Shown: positions 1 through 12,055, counted from the first letter of the stretch. The stretch is DNA of 64,000 nucleotides from Pyrenopolyporus hunteri (GCA_902806595.1 CADCXC010000003.1:2480001-2544000); one strand, 5' to 3'. The notes: generated by a model not told the origin, from the sequence alone. Program-made: numbers and translations.

Positions 1-944
1 AATATGTAGTACCTGCCAAGAACCTTCTAATATGAATTCTTAGACGTTATGATCGACGACCCGCGAAACGCAGGCTTAGCGATTCGAACAAAAGGTCCTC
101 CGAGTCTCCCTTGTTTCAGGAATACACTATTTCCATTAGTAGTGCTTCATTCCCACTTACATAGCAACATAGCGAGCTGGGTCCCCTGGGAGTTCGAATT
201 TTGTCTACTACCCTAGAGGTAGATCATTAGAGAATTTGACAAAGTCTTCTCGTATTCCGCCGTCAACTATTTAGGCAGCCTTATTTCGATGATTTTGACA
301 GGTTCGCATGGGCATGGGACACTTCATGGCAAGGATCCGATGGAGGCTGTGTGCTTTACTCCACAATATACCCGATCTGGACGAAAGAGCTATATCATTA
401 AGTCGCGGTGTAGCCGGACAGCGCACCAGGATCCGATGACATTACCCAAGATAAAAATATACGCTGCCGGTGCAATATACAATGGCGGGCCGGCTGCTGG
501 TCCACTGGTACGTGGCTCTCCTCCTGGGGCCATGCTCTGATCGCCCGATAAACCGGATGCGCATGTCCACTGGCAGCTGACTACCGAAATCGGCGCCGGT
601 CGCGGTTCTATTTAGATGACCGCCATCGGGGTGCTACGGAGTTGAAAGATTGTGAACACGAAGCTGGGTTAAGATCTATATGATGATAGAGGAAAGTCGG
701 GAAATTAAGAGATACCTATACTGTACGATAGATAATAGTAGATGTCTGGCACCCGTTGGTGAAAAGAGGTCCTAATTCTACTATTTTAGTGTGATGAGTT
801 ACAATTACGATTAAGCGCCATAGTGAGTTCGGTAAGAAATCAACTTATTTATGTCGAAAGGACAGAATAATGAATCGTCCTAGATAGACGCCGACGGGAA
901 AAGGAAGAAGATAAAAAGAATCAAGATGATGAGGCAAAAGAATT
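1..944. other. Gene-free left edge
   Basis: No reading frame with a plausible ATG, splice signals or recognisable protein was found. The only long open frames are short and of ordinary chance length. The stretch ends at the terminator of the tRNA-Thr gene. Confidence 0.6.
936..939 (-). terminator. Pol III terminator of tRNA-Thr
   Basis: A run of four T on the minus strand lies six bases after the discriminator base of the tRNA-Thr gene. This is the minimal RNA polymerase III stop signal. Confidence 0.5.
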
Positions 945-1050
945 TGCCCCCGCACCGGATTGAACGATGGACCTCGGCATGTACTTGAGTACATATTTTC
1001 TAAGAATTATGACTTACAAGTGCCGCGCTCTACCACTGAGCTACAAGGGC
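945..1050 (-). tRNA. tRNA-Thr(TGT) with anticodon-loop intron
   Basis: Read on the minus strand from 1050 this folds as a complete cloverleaf. The acceptor GCCCTTG pairs with CGGGGGC (two G-T wobbles). The D arm is GCTC/GAGC with loop AGTGGTA, the anticodon stem is CGGCA/TGCCG with loop CTTGTAA (anticodon TGT), and the T arm is CATCG-TTCAATC-CGGTG. The discriminator base is A at 945. A 34-nt intron (981-1014) sits after position 37, the usual place for eukaryotic tRNA introns cut by the Sen endonuclease. A T4 terminator follows. The gene stands alone, about 1 kb from TAF11. Confidence 0.9.
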
Positions 1051-2038
1051 TTATGAAATTTCCGACTAAAATGTAACTAAGTATCAAGAAAGGCAGTTAC
1101 GAGAGTCAATCGGTGCGACTCCCTACCTATATCCACTAACACTTGCGAAACGAATCAGGATTACTTGCTCTGTGGATTATGGGACTCGCAAAAAGCCATC
1201 GTTCTAATATTCCTGGATAGGAGTGATATGATTATAGCCGCCTCATCGGACCGTCTTCTTAAGCTCTAGAAAGATCATTCATCTACGGGGGCACAAAGTT
1301 CATAAAGAGGAACTGCGCAATTTCGAAATTGGAAAATAGCATTCTGCTAGAGTTTGACAGGCTAGGTAGTGGCTGCCTATCTAACTTGTATTTATTAGAG
1401 CCCTTCGTCACTCCTATTCGCTCCCTTGAGGATTTGGTCGGCGTAGCAATATTATTCGAGACAAAGCAGGTGAAGCTGAACGTAGAATCGCTTCGTGCAG
1501 AGAAGACTCATCCTCGTCGACTCTCTATTTGCACGCACCACGCCTCGGCGCGCGAGCTTCCTCTCGTAGGAGCTATATTAGAATAGTCCAATGATCCCAC
1601 GGCCTATCATATAATCAACACTTCCGAGTAGGCCAAATCCGCCATACTCTAGGCGCCCGAGGTAATGCGCGGCAATCTAACCGTCGCGGACGGGAAGACC
1701 GTAATGTTTGTTATGTATGTTGACTTCGCTTATCATGGATTGAATCGGTATTCGCCGGATCGCCTCGTTCCTTAAACTGCATAATCCTGCTTAATGTGCG
1801 ATCTCTTGAACCGCCTCGGTATCGTTGAGGAGTCAGAGTCGCGTCGACGATCAAGGGTGTATCCACAGCATATACGCGGTGGAAGCCCTAATATTCCGTA
1901 TAAGCTATAACAGCCGCCCGATATCATAATTATCTCGAATGGGCCCCGAGCGAGGCTTTTGCTTATAGGCGGACCTCCGTTGTCCGATTCCGTCTCTTCA
2001 GAGGTGCAAACCAGTGTGTTCTCCAAGGCAGGGCGCAT
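1051..2038. other. Intergenic, downstream of TAF11
   Basis: Contains the presumed 3' untranslated region of TAF11 next to 2038. An 88-codon minus-strand frame (1772-2038) begins with ATG directly after the TAF11 stop, but it has no recognisable protein features and is probably chance. Confidence 0.5.
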
Positions 2039-3121
2039 TCACTTAAATATGCGGCGGCCACCGGCCCTCACCGCAAACCTCTCAGTCCCGTTTCGCGTTT
2101 GCTGATTCCAGATCATTAAGCTTCCCAATGAACCACCGTTCTCGACGGCGGCTTTACGGCGTCTGTATGCTTCACGGAGATGTTCCGGCCGTAAGGGAGC
2201 CTGCCGGCGATGCTTCGATAACTCATTCATAGGCTCGAGTTCGTCGTCGGAAAGGTCGGTTTGTTTCTCGCCCAATTGTATCAATTCCTGCTGAATCTCG
2301 CGCGCCGCCTCAACGATGTCTCCAAGGTACATCTTGCAGACAACCTGCATCATCTGATGGACGTTCATCGGGCACGATTGGGATGTGACGCTGTTGATGT
2401 GCTGTATAAGCCGAGGTATAGTTAGTTACGCCGTAATTGGTGGGGGTATATAGTATTATAAGATGAGGCGGCTTACCCTTTTGACATCTGCGGCTTTCAA
2501 AGTTTGGCGATGCCAAACTTCGTATCGATCGAACTGCTCGTAGTCCATCTGCGCCTTGAGGAGTGCAGTGAGTTCCCTTTCCTCTTCAATCTGCTCTTTG
2601 GTCCGGGCGGCGGACATGCTAGCTATGTTTTCCGGTATCTCAAACTCTTCTTCTTTCCTAGAGTCAGGGTCGGCGTCCTTCCCAGCATTGTTACCGCTCG
2701 CATTGCTCAGTACGGTTGGCGCGCGACCTCCCACGACGCTTGGAGAACCATCTCTCATGGCATCAGCAGCTGCCTCGCTTGCCCGCTCAGCTTTCGACTT
2801 CCTCCCCCGTTTCTTCTTTGTGGGCGCGCCGCTCACTTGACTTCCGCTAACAAGACTCATAGTATCGACGCTTGGAGATCTTCGATGCGATGGAGAAAAG
2901 GTTTGGAGTTGAGATTCGTCGGGTGGAAAGGATGTCTGTCGAAGAGGATGGGCAGAACCCGCGGAGGCTACGGACATAGTAGATGCTTTGCGACGCTTGA
3001 GCGAAGGCGGTTGGATTGAAAGATCAGCAGTCGCGGAGCCGCGCTTCTTCGATGGTAACTGCGCGCTAGAAGGATACGGTGGAGAACCGGCAGGCGAGTA
3101 GGCGTGTGGAGGGGACGCCAT
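2039..3121 (-). CDS. TAF11: TFIID subunit TAF11 (TAFII28-like histone-fold protein)
   Basis: Exons 3121..2477 and 2401..2039; the 75-nt intron has donor GTAAGC and acceptor CAG and is phase 0. The product is 335 aa. Residues 1-150 are Ser/Pro/Lys-rich and look disordered. The histone-fold region follows (about 180-270): ELTALLKAQMDYEQFDRYE, then after the splice HINSVTSQSCPMNVHQMM and VVCKMYLGDIVEAAREIQ, the typical TAF11 order. The C-terminus has LRPEHLREAYRRRK, also typical of the family. TAF11 pairs with TAF13 within TFIID and contacts TBP at core promoters; this role is family knowledge. It is transcribed divergently from GTP cyclohydrolase I. The start is the only ATG before the conserved region with a long in-frame lead. 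Confidence 0.88.
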
Positions 3122-4062
3122 GTTGTATTATGATTAAAATGGTCTAGTTTAGTGAATTCCACTCGAGGTTCCAGAACACTGCGACGGATCCGAGCTACTG
3201 AGCTATCGGGGAGGTGTATCGTATCGTATCGTGTCGTGTCGTGTCGTGTCGTGTCGTGGTTAGTTTAGATGCGAAAACACGAATCGTAGCAGTGTAGGTT
3301 AGAATCGACTAGCTTCTATGAAATCGGTTGAAACGTAAATTCTAGATTGATGGAAAGAAATTGCAGAGATATCGTTGCAAGCGATTGATGAATTGTTTCC
3401 GTTGTTGCAGTTGTAGTTGGAAGTTTGGTGCAAGTATGGTTTACGTCGGGTACTTTCTGAGGTAGTGCCAGGTACCCATGTCCTGTGAAATCAACTTGGA
3501 TGACGAAGAGCTTGAGCCACAGACGCAGGGTTTTTTCATGTCCCAGCCACACCGCCTCATAGCTACATCAATCTTACTAAATGCATTTTACCTAATGAAT
3601 TTTACCTACCTAAGTAGGCAATTAGGTAAACACTTGCTTACTAAGATGGGCCATGTCGCTACCCCGCGGACTTACCAAAGATCCTATCAGACGCAGCAAT
3701 TGGACCGATAGCGGTTAACCGAAGAGTCAAGTCTCGGATAGATGCAAATTTCAACCGTTATTCGGACGATTCTACTACTTTTATTGGCGGAACCCTGCAT
3801 CAGATTTCTTCTATAGACCATAAGCAGCAGCACCTCATCCATACGCAGGTGCTACGACAGATCAAAGCTGATTGGGATTCCAAGTTTTATTATCCCGCTC
3901 TGTAACGCTGTATAAGAAAAATTTTCCCCGGTGCCAAAAGTACAACGAACAAAGAGTCCATCGCACCACCAACATCGAAGCCCTATGCTCTCTCTCTTAT
4001 AAACCCCTTCGCGCCAGTCGACGCATCCGTGGGAGCGAAGAAGGGAAAAAGGAAGAGTAGAA
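3122..4062. other. Divergent promoter region TAF11 / GTP cyclohydrolase I
   Basis: The 941-bp spacer between two divergently transcribed genes holds a pentanucleotide microsatellite near the TAF11 side and TAGGTAAA/TTACCTA-type motifs around 3590-3630. No gene is seen. Confidence 0.6.
3216..3258 (+). repeat. Pentanucleotide microsatellite (TATCG / TGTCG)n
   Basis: Two or three copies of a TATCG unit run directly into about six TGTCG units, so the array shows one A-to-G unit variant that then spread. It lies about 100 bp upstream of the TAF11 start. Confidence 0.85.
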
Positions 4063-5320
4063 ATGGCGCAATCCACAGGTCCAAGCCGGGGCGACCCAGA
4101 GTTAGCGACGATAGACCCATCCAATAGTTCCGTAACGGGAGTCTCGGATATCGATGACTCCGTTAACGGCAGTGAAACCCGGCGACGCGGCGACGAGCGA
4201 GACGAAAAGAAGGCGGCTAGGAAAAAGAGGAGGAGGAGGGCAAAAGATGGCGGCATCTCCGAGATTAATGGACACAGGGAGAGATCATTGAAAAGAAGAC
4301 ATAGCATCAGCAAAGCCGCCCGGGACCCCAGAGACGAACCACAGAGCGAGAAGAAAAAGAAGAAGGCCAAGGTTGAAGGCGCGGAGACGAGGTCCCCTAG
4401 CCCCGTTATCGACTTTGATGGCTTAAGTCGACCAAGTATGTGGACGGGTTAGTCGGTCGGAGAGCTTCTGCTTACATATTCTAGGTCGGGGAACCCGAGA
4501 GCGACTCGAAGAAAGTTCCGAACAAGCGGCTGAGCGGCTCGAGAAGATGCGAGGAGCCATTCGAACAATCCTAGAGTGTGTTGGCGAAGACCCAGACAGA
4601 GAAGGCGTGCTAGATACTCCGACCCGATACGCGAAAGCGATGCTGTTTTTCACCAAGGGCTATCAGCAGAACGTCAGAGACATTGTGAACAATGCAATTT
4701 TCCATGAGAACCACAACGAAATGGTCATCGTGAAGGATATCGAGATATTCAGCCTATGCGAACACCACCTAGTCCCCTTTACTGGGAAGGTGAGCCGTGA
4801 CAATCTATAGGCATATACCCAATTCTAACCCTTGCCCAGATGCACATTGGCTACATTCCGAATAACAATGTTATCGGTATATCGAAGCTACCCCGTATCG
4901 CCGAGATGTTCAGCCGTCGACTGCAGGTCCAGGAGCGGCTAACGAGGGAAGTTGCTAATGCTATCATGGAGGTTCTTAAACCTCAGGGGGTGGCCGTCGT
5001 CATGGAGTCAAGCCATCTCTGGTATGTACCCGTACAATTTCTTACACCCCCTTCTTGACCTACGGTCTGGATCGGAAACCTCAGTCCTCTCTCGCTGCGT
5101 ATACATATATTCGGGAGTTGCTACCCGGGGCTGCCTGTACTATTATCAGGACCATAACGAAGCGATCGCTAACTCTTAATACTACAGCATGGTCATGCGT
5201 GGCGTCGAAAAGACCACCACAAGTACTATTACCAGCTGCGTACTGGGTTGTTTCGAAAGAAAAGAGAAGACGAGGAACGAATTCCTGAGTCTGGTTGGGT
5301 TAAACAGAACATACCGGTAG
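4063..5320 (+). CDS. FOL2: GTP cyclohydrolase I
   Basis: Exons 4063..4435, 4485..4789, 4840..5021 and 5188..5320; introns of 49, 50, 50 and 166 nt-scale with GTATGT, GTGAGC and GTATGT donors (three introns, the last 166 nt). The product is 330 aa. It converts GTP to dihydroneopterin triphosphate, the first step of folate and tetrahydrobiopterin synthesis, in the cytosol. The first ~135 residues are a basic, disordered extension. The catalytic domain follows: EDPDREGVLDTPTRYAKAM, the zinc/active-site motif CEHHLVPF, then HIGYIP, KLPRIAEMFSRRLQVQERLT and SSHLCMVMRGVEK. The second zinc cysteine (in HLCM) is encoded by a codon split by intron 3. All key residues are present, so the enzyme should be active. 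Confidence 0.93.
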
Positions 5321-6167
5321 ACCATAGAGTGGTATACAGTGTGCATGTAAGGCGTTTTAGGTCTAGAGCGTGGGGATCTCAACATCAAGCTCATCAATAA
5401 GGATGAAATATGGAATGCATTGCAGGGTCAGCAGGCTCAACGCCTTAAAGGGGCATCATGGGGCGTTCGGGGGCATAAAATCACTCTTCAACACAGCTTT
5501 ATGGATCATCAACTGCATCATTTATGCATTTGACATCAATATCCAAGTCTTGGTACGGAATCCCTTATTCATAAAATCCGCATGATACAGTACTGCTCAA
5601 TGTCTCCCCTTGTATTATATTGCCTCGCACCAGGTTATCCGTCTTCAAAACCTAGATGCCAGCTGATGTATGGCTGGGTAGCATTTAGATATCGGCTTCG
5701 GCTTATAATCAATACCGATACGTAAGGCGTGATCGTGTGAAGCTTGAATTGAGTATCGTATGCTACCTATCTAGTAGGTAAGTCAGCCTGGTGCCCTTTC
5801 GCCGTCCAGCCACTACCATTTAGGGAAAACCTTCCGAAAAACCTTCCGACAACAAATTCTCCTTCACGGACTCGACGCGTCCGCTCAAAGTGCCCTTCTT
5901 AGTAGGGCCTACTTCCGTGGACACATTTCCATTGGCTCGGAGACATCTTGAGTTGTCGGCCATTTTCGCAACCAAACCGTAATACCTGAATTTTACGATG
6001 ATATGTTTATACCGGCGGTAGTACTTTCTATTCCCTCCTAGGTAGGTATATAACCTTTCATTGTTTCATTGTTGATGCCTACCAGTCGTTACCCTACGAC
6101 CATATCGTTCTCCGATATTCAAGACGCCGCTGAATTGGATGCTTTGACGACCTAAACATTAGAAACC
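5321..6167. other. Intergenic spacer
   Basis: Presumed 3' end of the cyclohydrolase gene and promoter of the NmrA-like gene. Short TAGGTA motifs occur at about 5770 and 6040. No supported gene; the 71-codon frame at 5370-5585 shows no protein features. Confidence 0.6.
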
Positions 6168-7110
6168 ATGAGAACCATCAACAAAGTCGCTATTTCAGGG
6201 GTAAGAGCTTGAAGATACAGGGAGTGTTGGTGGCTAACAGTCAAATGTAATATAGGCCACCGGTCGTCTTGGTCCCGTTGTAGTGAGCCAACTTCTCGAA
6301 GATGGCTTCAAAGTGACAATACTTACCCGAAAGGGATCTAGCCACAGCTATCCATCTTCAGTCACAGTCACTAGAATCGATTACGAATCTCCCGAGTCTC
6401 TTGTCAAGGCTCTAGAAGGTCAAGACGCAGTTGTGTCAACTGTCGGCCCTACTGGGTTATTGACCCAGCTTCCTCTAATCGAGGCTGCGATAAAGGCCGG
6501 CGTGAAACGGTTCATCCCCTCCGAGTACGTTGGACCTGCGGATAATGAGAAAACGTATCAGTTACCTCAGTTCGTCCCTAAGAAAGCCGTTTCGGATGCT
6601 CTAAAAAAGGAGGCAGCTGCCGGTACCCTCACATACTCGTTTATATCTACGGGGCTTTTCTTGGAAATGGGCATTCAGTTAGGTATCCTCATCGATCTTC
6701 AAGGCAAGAACGTCACCCTGTGGAATGGCGGCGACCAGCCTTTCAGTGCGAGTACTATCCCATCGGTCGCCCAGGCAATTTCTGGAGTGCTTCAGCGTCC
6801 CGAAGAAACCAAAAATAGGAACGTTTTCGTCCATAGTGTCCATATTTCCCTGAAAGAACTCCTCGAGAAATCCAAAAATGTGGTTGGTTCAGAAGGATGG
6901 AACGTGGAGTTTGCATCCACTGAAGACCGCCTTAAAAAGGGTTACGCAGACCTAGCTAACGGCAATCTCGATGTGCTATCATTTGGTGTATCGGCTATCT
7001 GGGGGGAAGGGTACGGGGGTCATTTCGAGAGCGTAGATAATGACTTGCTCGGCGTTAAGCTGCTTGACGATGCGGGATTGCAAAGCTTACTGGAAGAGTA
7101 CGCAAAGTGA
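6168..7110 (+). CDS. NmrA-like / isoflavone-reductase-type NAD(P)-binding protein
   Basis: Exons 6168..6200 and 6256..7110; 55-nt intron with donor GTAAGA and acceptor TATAG, phase 0. The product is 295 aa. Exon 1 supplies the first beta strand, and the splice completes the dinucleotide-binding glycine motif (SGATGRLGPVV, about residues 10-20). VTILTRKGSS follows, then DAVVSTVGP, and AGVKRFIPSEYVGP, a hallmark of the NmrA/isoflavone-reductase group. Such proteins are atypical short-chain dehydrogenase relatives, acting as reductases or redox sensors. The substrate cannot be read from the sequence. The length fits the family (about 300 aa), and the reading frame is intact. Confidence 0.85.
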
Positions 7111-8392
7111 ATTGGTAGTGTTATAAACCAACATTGTGTTGGTGGTTAGCCACTGGTAGTTGGGACTCTATATGGCGTTATGCCTCTCTAGAGTTCTAGG
7201 ATGGTTTTCGCTTCCCCCGTATTCCACGAGATAATAACGTTGCCTTTGCGTGGGAATCAACGATGACAAATCCGCCCATATCCTAGTAACTAATGTCCGT
7301 TAACTTAATGATAGAGCCATTGGGCGGGGTTTTGTATATGTTCTGTATTAGATGAAAATAGGTAATATCTCATCATCTTGGGCTTCAAGATCTAGGACCT
7401 GCCATATAGGTACAAGCGTAGTTCCATATTACCAAGATCCATTTAACGACAATAACGCAGGCCGAGCAAATGATGAATAAGAAGAACACAGTAACGGCAA
7501 CATCATAAGGGTCCGCTGATTCTGCCATGGGAGGAGCGTCGAAATAATTTTTTTCATGCTCGACGATCCTTGGTAAGTTCTTGCGCCGAACACGACATCC
7601 GTAGCATATGCCACATCCCTGATTAAGAGGCGGAAAGGGCCGATGTACCAGAGTCCTGTCTCTCATGCAGTCATAAGGGAAATTCGAGAGAAATTGAAAA
7701 CACATGCTCAGGGGCAATTGCTTCTTTCTTGGTGATAGCCGAAGATGAGTAGGAGACGGTGTAGCTATTGGAAGGACTTGAAGTTCCCCGCTGTGCTTCT
7801 CACGAAATCATATTATCGCTTTCCCGAAAGAGATACTACACGATATATATATCGTAAGAGATGAGTCGAATATGTTCGAATAAATTGTAGCTGTCTCACC
7901 TTTAGGGCAAGAGTGGACTAACAGGGCTGGCAGTTATCTTAGTGTCAACATTCTACTATTTTCGCATTAATCAAGACGGTAGTATCGTAAACAAATGCGC
8001 CTTATATATTTGTATTTATCTTTGATTGGAGCCTAGAATATAGGCAAGCGGTACTAATTTACAAGGAACCTTATATCCCAATGGAGCTGATGTGGGTTCC
8101 CCTTTATGTGAGAGCGTAGAGCTTTCAATGCCAAGGTTCATCTCGCCGAAACATCATAAAAGAAATAGGGATAACAGCTACCTGTGATAACGCACTGAAA
8201 CTATAGTATACATATTTTCATTTCAGCCGATATCTTAAATGCCCCTTCACAGAAGGAAGCCTGGTGTTAACAGGAATTCAGTTATAAAAATGATGAATGA
8301 GTTTCCGATATGTCTCGAATATTTAGCAAAACAGCAATGACTTCAAAAATAAATACCTGTGATGATGGCCGGGTCAATTTAGACCTATCCCT
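7111..8392. other. Intergenic spacer
   Basis: AT-rich spacer between the convergent NmrA-like gene and the P450 gene. A minus-strand frame near 7385-7705 encodes one hydrophobic segment but lacks a convincing start and was not accepted as a gene. Confidence 0.5.
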
Positions 8393-10083
8393 TCACTCAG
8401 TTACCTCCAATGCTGCCCTCAGTTTTGCCTCATTCCTCGGTATACATAATATACGATAAGGCTTTGGAGTCATAATTAGATCCTTCGGGTTGGTCATGTC
8501 GATGTAGGGGTCGCATTTGATCTCTTCGGGCGCCACAAAGCGGAAGCTACTCAGCAGTCTCATAAATATGATATATAACTCCCGAGTAGCGAGGATGTGA
8601 GCTGAGCACATCCGATAGCCTAATCCAAACGTGAATACAGGGGAATCGGGCTTCTCTAACCATCGGTCGGGTAGAAAAGCATCAGGGTTAGACCACAGCT
8701 CAGGATCTATACGCACAGGTTAGGCAAGTTAGCCAAGCGACGAAGAAATGGGATTAGAAGGTGCGTAGTTCTCCTACCTCTGTTACAAGCCCACGCATTC
8801 ATGTATACTGTGCTACCGGCCGGTATCAGGACGTCATTGTAGCGAATGTCCCGGATAGACTCTCTCGGCAACGCTAACGGAATGACAGTGAAGTATCGGA
8901 GGACTTCTTTCACCAATGCAAGAACATAAGCGCATTTCTGGTCGTCGGCAGCATCGCACAACGGCTCGTCAGATCCTTGAAACCGCTGGATTTCCTCGTA
9001 CGCCTTATCTTGGATCTCCGGATGCTGTGCGAAATAAGCAAGCGACCAGTGCACGTTAGTCGACACGGTTTCAAATCCACCCGCCAACACAGACAAGCTG
9101 AAAGAAGACAGCTCGGTTTCGGAGAGTTCGACCTCTTTATATTTGATTACGCTCGCCTGGATGCAGGGTTTATTGGTCCCCTTGGCTACCTTCTCCGCAA
9201 GATCCTTGTTTAATTTAGCAAGGTATCTATCCCGGCGGCGTCTCAATTCTCTGGCCTTTGTAGAATTCTGGCTTAGAGGGTTCAGGCGTAGTAAAGGAAT
9301 ATGATCTTGCGTGTTGCCGACAGTAGATCGCGTTCTGTTGAGGCCTTCTTCGACGGATACGATATCCTTGAATAACTCATCATCGATCGAGGTAATCCGG
9401 ACGCCCCAGTTGATCGTAGTCATTAGCGAAAGGCTCACCCGTTGTACTAATGGAAGCGGGTCGACCGCGACCGTTCCAGCTTTTCCATACTCGAAGAGAT
9501 CTTGGATAAACGTCTTGGTCTCAAGATCGAGGTATGGAACGTAAGTCTTAATTGCGGGGCGGTTCAGGGCCACCGCTGCCGCCTTCTTCTTTCGCTTCAA
9601 GCTGTCATCATAGGGGGATGTGCCGATCGTGAAGCCGGCGGTAGATGAAGCTATCTGTCGGGGTTAATGTTAGTAGGATGACGCCTTTGACGAGACAATA
9701 AGACCATGGACACGACCTACCTTGTGAAATGTATAGGTCATTGGCCGAGAACTTAAAGCTTGGGAATTGGACATGAATAGGGTTTTGGCCGTGGCTGCAC
9801 TATTTACCACGACAACCGCTGTATTCCCTAGCTGGACCTGGTAGACATCTCCAAACTCTTTAGCCCATTCCTGGTATTTTACTGCTGCGTTGGACCATAT
9901 GTCGATAAGATTTCCAAAAATTGGTAGTCCCCTTGGGCCTTTTAAGCCCGAGATTCGTGAGCGTGAGCGAATGACCTCATTGCCAATGAGATAAAGTAGA
10001 ACCACAACGAGACTTCCAAGTACAAGGGATCGTGTCGTATGCTCGACTAGCATCTGTCGAGACAGCAGATTTATCGACTCCAT
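8393..10083 (-). CDS. Cytochrome P450, CYP504-like
   Basis: Exons 10083..9721, 9654..8778 and 8706..8393; introns of 66 and 71 nt with donors GTAGGT and GTAGGA. The product is 517 aa, normal for a microsomal P450. A membrane anchor lies at about 19-38, followed by the hinge GLKGPRGLPIFGN. The I-helix oxygen-binding motif GGFETVST is at 313-320 and the ExxR motif (KEVLR) at 370-374. The heme loop FGLGYRMC has its ligand Cys at 447, followed by SAHILATRELY. This last stretch resembles the CYP504 family (fungal phenylacetate hydroxylases, which start phenylacetate breakdown to homogentisate); that assignment is from memory of the family and not searched. All catalytic motifs are intact. Confidence 0.85.
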
Positions 10084-10595
10084 GAAGAGTACCGAGTATC
10101 CAAATCGCCAGCTTCGATGTTTGAGAAGAAAGAGAAAAGTTCTAGGAGACGTTCAAGTATTAAGTTCTCCGCTCGAGAAATGGGATGATTGCCTCCTAGG
10201 AGGTACCCAGGTTAGACCGCATTATATCATCTGTGCAATCCCGGATCCTATCCCGAAAACCATCGCCCCTCACCAAAATATCACTCGACGAATAATATTC
10301 ACCACGTCTCCATGTTCGTAAGATTGGAGCGTGCACTGCAACCTACCACATCAGAAATGCATTAGTAGCTACTAGGGCATGTTTAGGTCGCTAGGTTTCA
10401 TGGGTATGGATATTGCCGAGGACACCCTCACCCGTCCCACCTATAGGCGAATGCGATTCTTTGTTAAGATCTACACAAAGCCTCAAACTCACGACTCCCA
10501 GCCCCGAATGCCATCCCCTTAACTAGAATGGCATGTATTTCTAGTCTGTCTATAGAAGCTAAAAGTGAGGGTTGAAATGTCCAATAGCGGGTATA
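10084..10595. other. Intergenic spacer
   Basis: The promoter of the P450 gene and the 3' side of the SET-domain gene. Nothing else is recognisable. Confidence 0.6.
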
Positions 10596-12055
10596 TTAAA
10601 CCGCCTTCAGGCGAAATTTCCATTTTGGGTGCCCCGTTGGGTTTGCAATGAGTTCCTGCATATTTTTGACGAAGGGGCGATCGGGCCCTATGAACAACGA
10701 GCCGTGATCAACACATAGCCTAGCATACTTCGTTGCTTTTTCAACGTCACCTACTCCGATGTATTCGATTGCCGCACGGTAGTAGGCCTCATTTAATCGT
10801 CCTAGGATCCCTTCTTGCTCGTACAATGATACTAGAAGTTCCGCCTTCTCTGGTGATCCTTTCGACGCCGGAGAATGGTCGTCTAACTCTTTCCATAGAG
10901 CGTGTATTTGGGAAACCCTATGATCCGATTGGGCTATCGAAGATGCATTGGCACTGCAACGCTGGCACGAGCAGCGAAAACCCCACTCCTTTAATAGCTT
11001 CTCCTGTCTGGTGGAGTGGGATTGGAGAGGACTAGTCGAGTTTGTTAACAAGGAAATAAATCCATAGTACTGCTACCCCTTTGTCTGATCGAGGATCGAA
11101 AGGGGGTCAACTCACTCATAGTAAGCGATTGTGAGCTCCTCCCCAACCGCGACGTCCCGCACGGCAAGCACTTTATGACGGAAATCTCTGTGGTCGAAGT
11201 AATACGCACAAGTAGGGCGGCAATCATGGTTAAGGCGTGATACTACGGGTTTATGTTAGCCGTCAAGCCGTGGTCGCCTAATGTCTCAATATTCGGGATT
11301 ATAAGTTATTTCGACTAACCTTCAGTAAATAATGAATAAAAGGAATTTACCCCGTCATGGAAACCCGTCCGGAATGAGTTTGTTTGCAGAATCTTATAAA
11401 TCTTATCGCCGTAGTCACTTGTACTACTATGCGTAGATAGATTAAGAAGGGTCTCCTTGTGCTGTAAGGGCAGATTGTCGACGGCACGGATTAGAAGTTC
11501 CGACAAGCCCTTCTTTCCTAGGGCTTGAATTGCTTTTTCATTTACCATAACGGATGGTGCCCGCTCCATTATAAGCTCTCCCGCTTGAATCATTCTTGTC
11601 GCCACCAGCCCAATATCCTTACCCGGTATCTCTACATCGCGATATGGCGGAGCCGACTTCGATCTTGACCCAGACTCAGTCGTCTTCTCATCTTTGTGGA
11701 ATGCTGGTCGTGTTGCAATAGTCCTGATGCTATTTCCAGTGGTAATTACTGAGACGCCTTCACCCCCGTTGAATAACTGGTTAGTAAAGACGCAATACTT
11801 GTCAGCTCTAGCGCCCCGACAATGACCCCCCGACTTCCAGGCCTTCAGTGGGGATAGGCCCTCACTTAGTTGACCATCATGCTCGGTAGACCGCGTCTTA
11901 GGCGTGCAGATCCCCGTGTTGAACGTGAGTAGTGGATTCAAGACCGCGCATGTCTGTGGCTCTTGTTGGGGCTGTAGCTGATTAGCGAAAACTGAGAGAA
12001 AGTGGATAGCAAGTAGTAATTGACGCATGATCTCCCAGAAACATAGGTAGCTCAA
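10596..12055 (-). CDS. SET-domain protein with N-terminal signal-like sequence
   Basis: Exons 12055..11320, 11242..11116 and 11031..10596; introns of 77 and 84 nt. The product is 432 aa. The N-terminus (either ATG at 12055 or ATG at 12028) gives a hydrophobic segment LLLAIHFLSVFA, like a secretion signal, followed by a Cys-containing region. The SET domain begins with EIPGKDIGLVATRMIQAGEL (about 145). The N-lobe is followed by SRLNHDCRPTC (247-257) and VGEELTIAYYDP, both completed only by splicing. The post-SET cysteines are WGFRCSCQRC, with a helical tail after them. This is the SMYD-like arrangement used for lysine methylation. A signal peptide on a SET protein is odd, since known substrates are nuclear or cytosolic. 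Methyltransferase function is inferred from the family. Confidence 0.83.

Noticed and set aside
1772..2038. 88-codon frame directly after the TAF11 stop
   Set aside because: It lies in the presumed 3' untranslated region and shows no protein features.
7385..7717. 110-codon minus frame with one hydrophobic segment
   Set aside because: It opens with TTG; the first ATG (7705) gives no recognisable protein, and there is no splice or context support.
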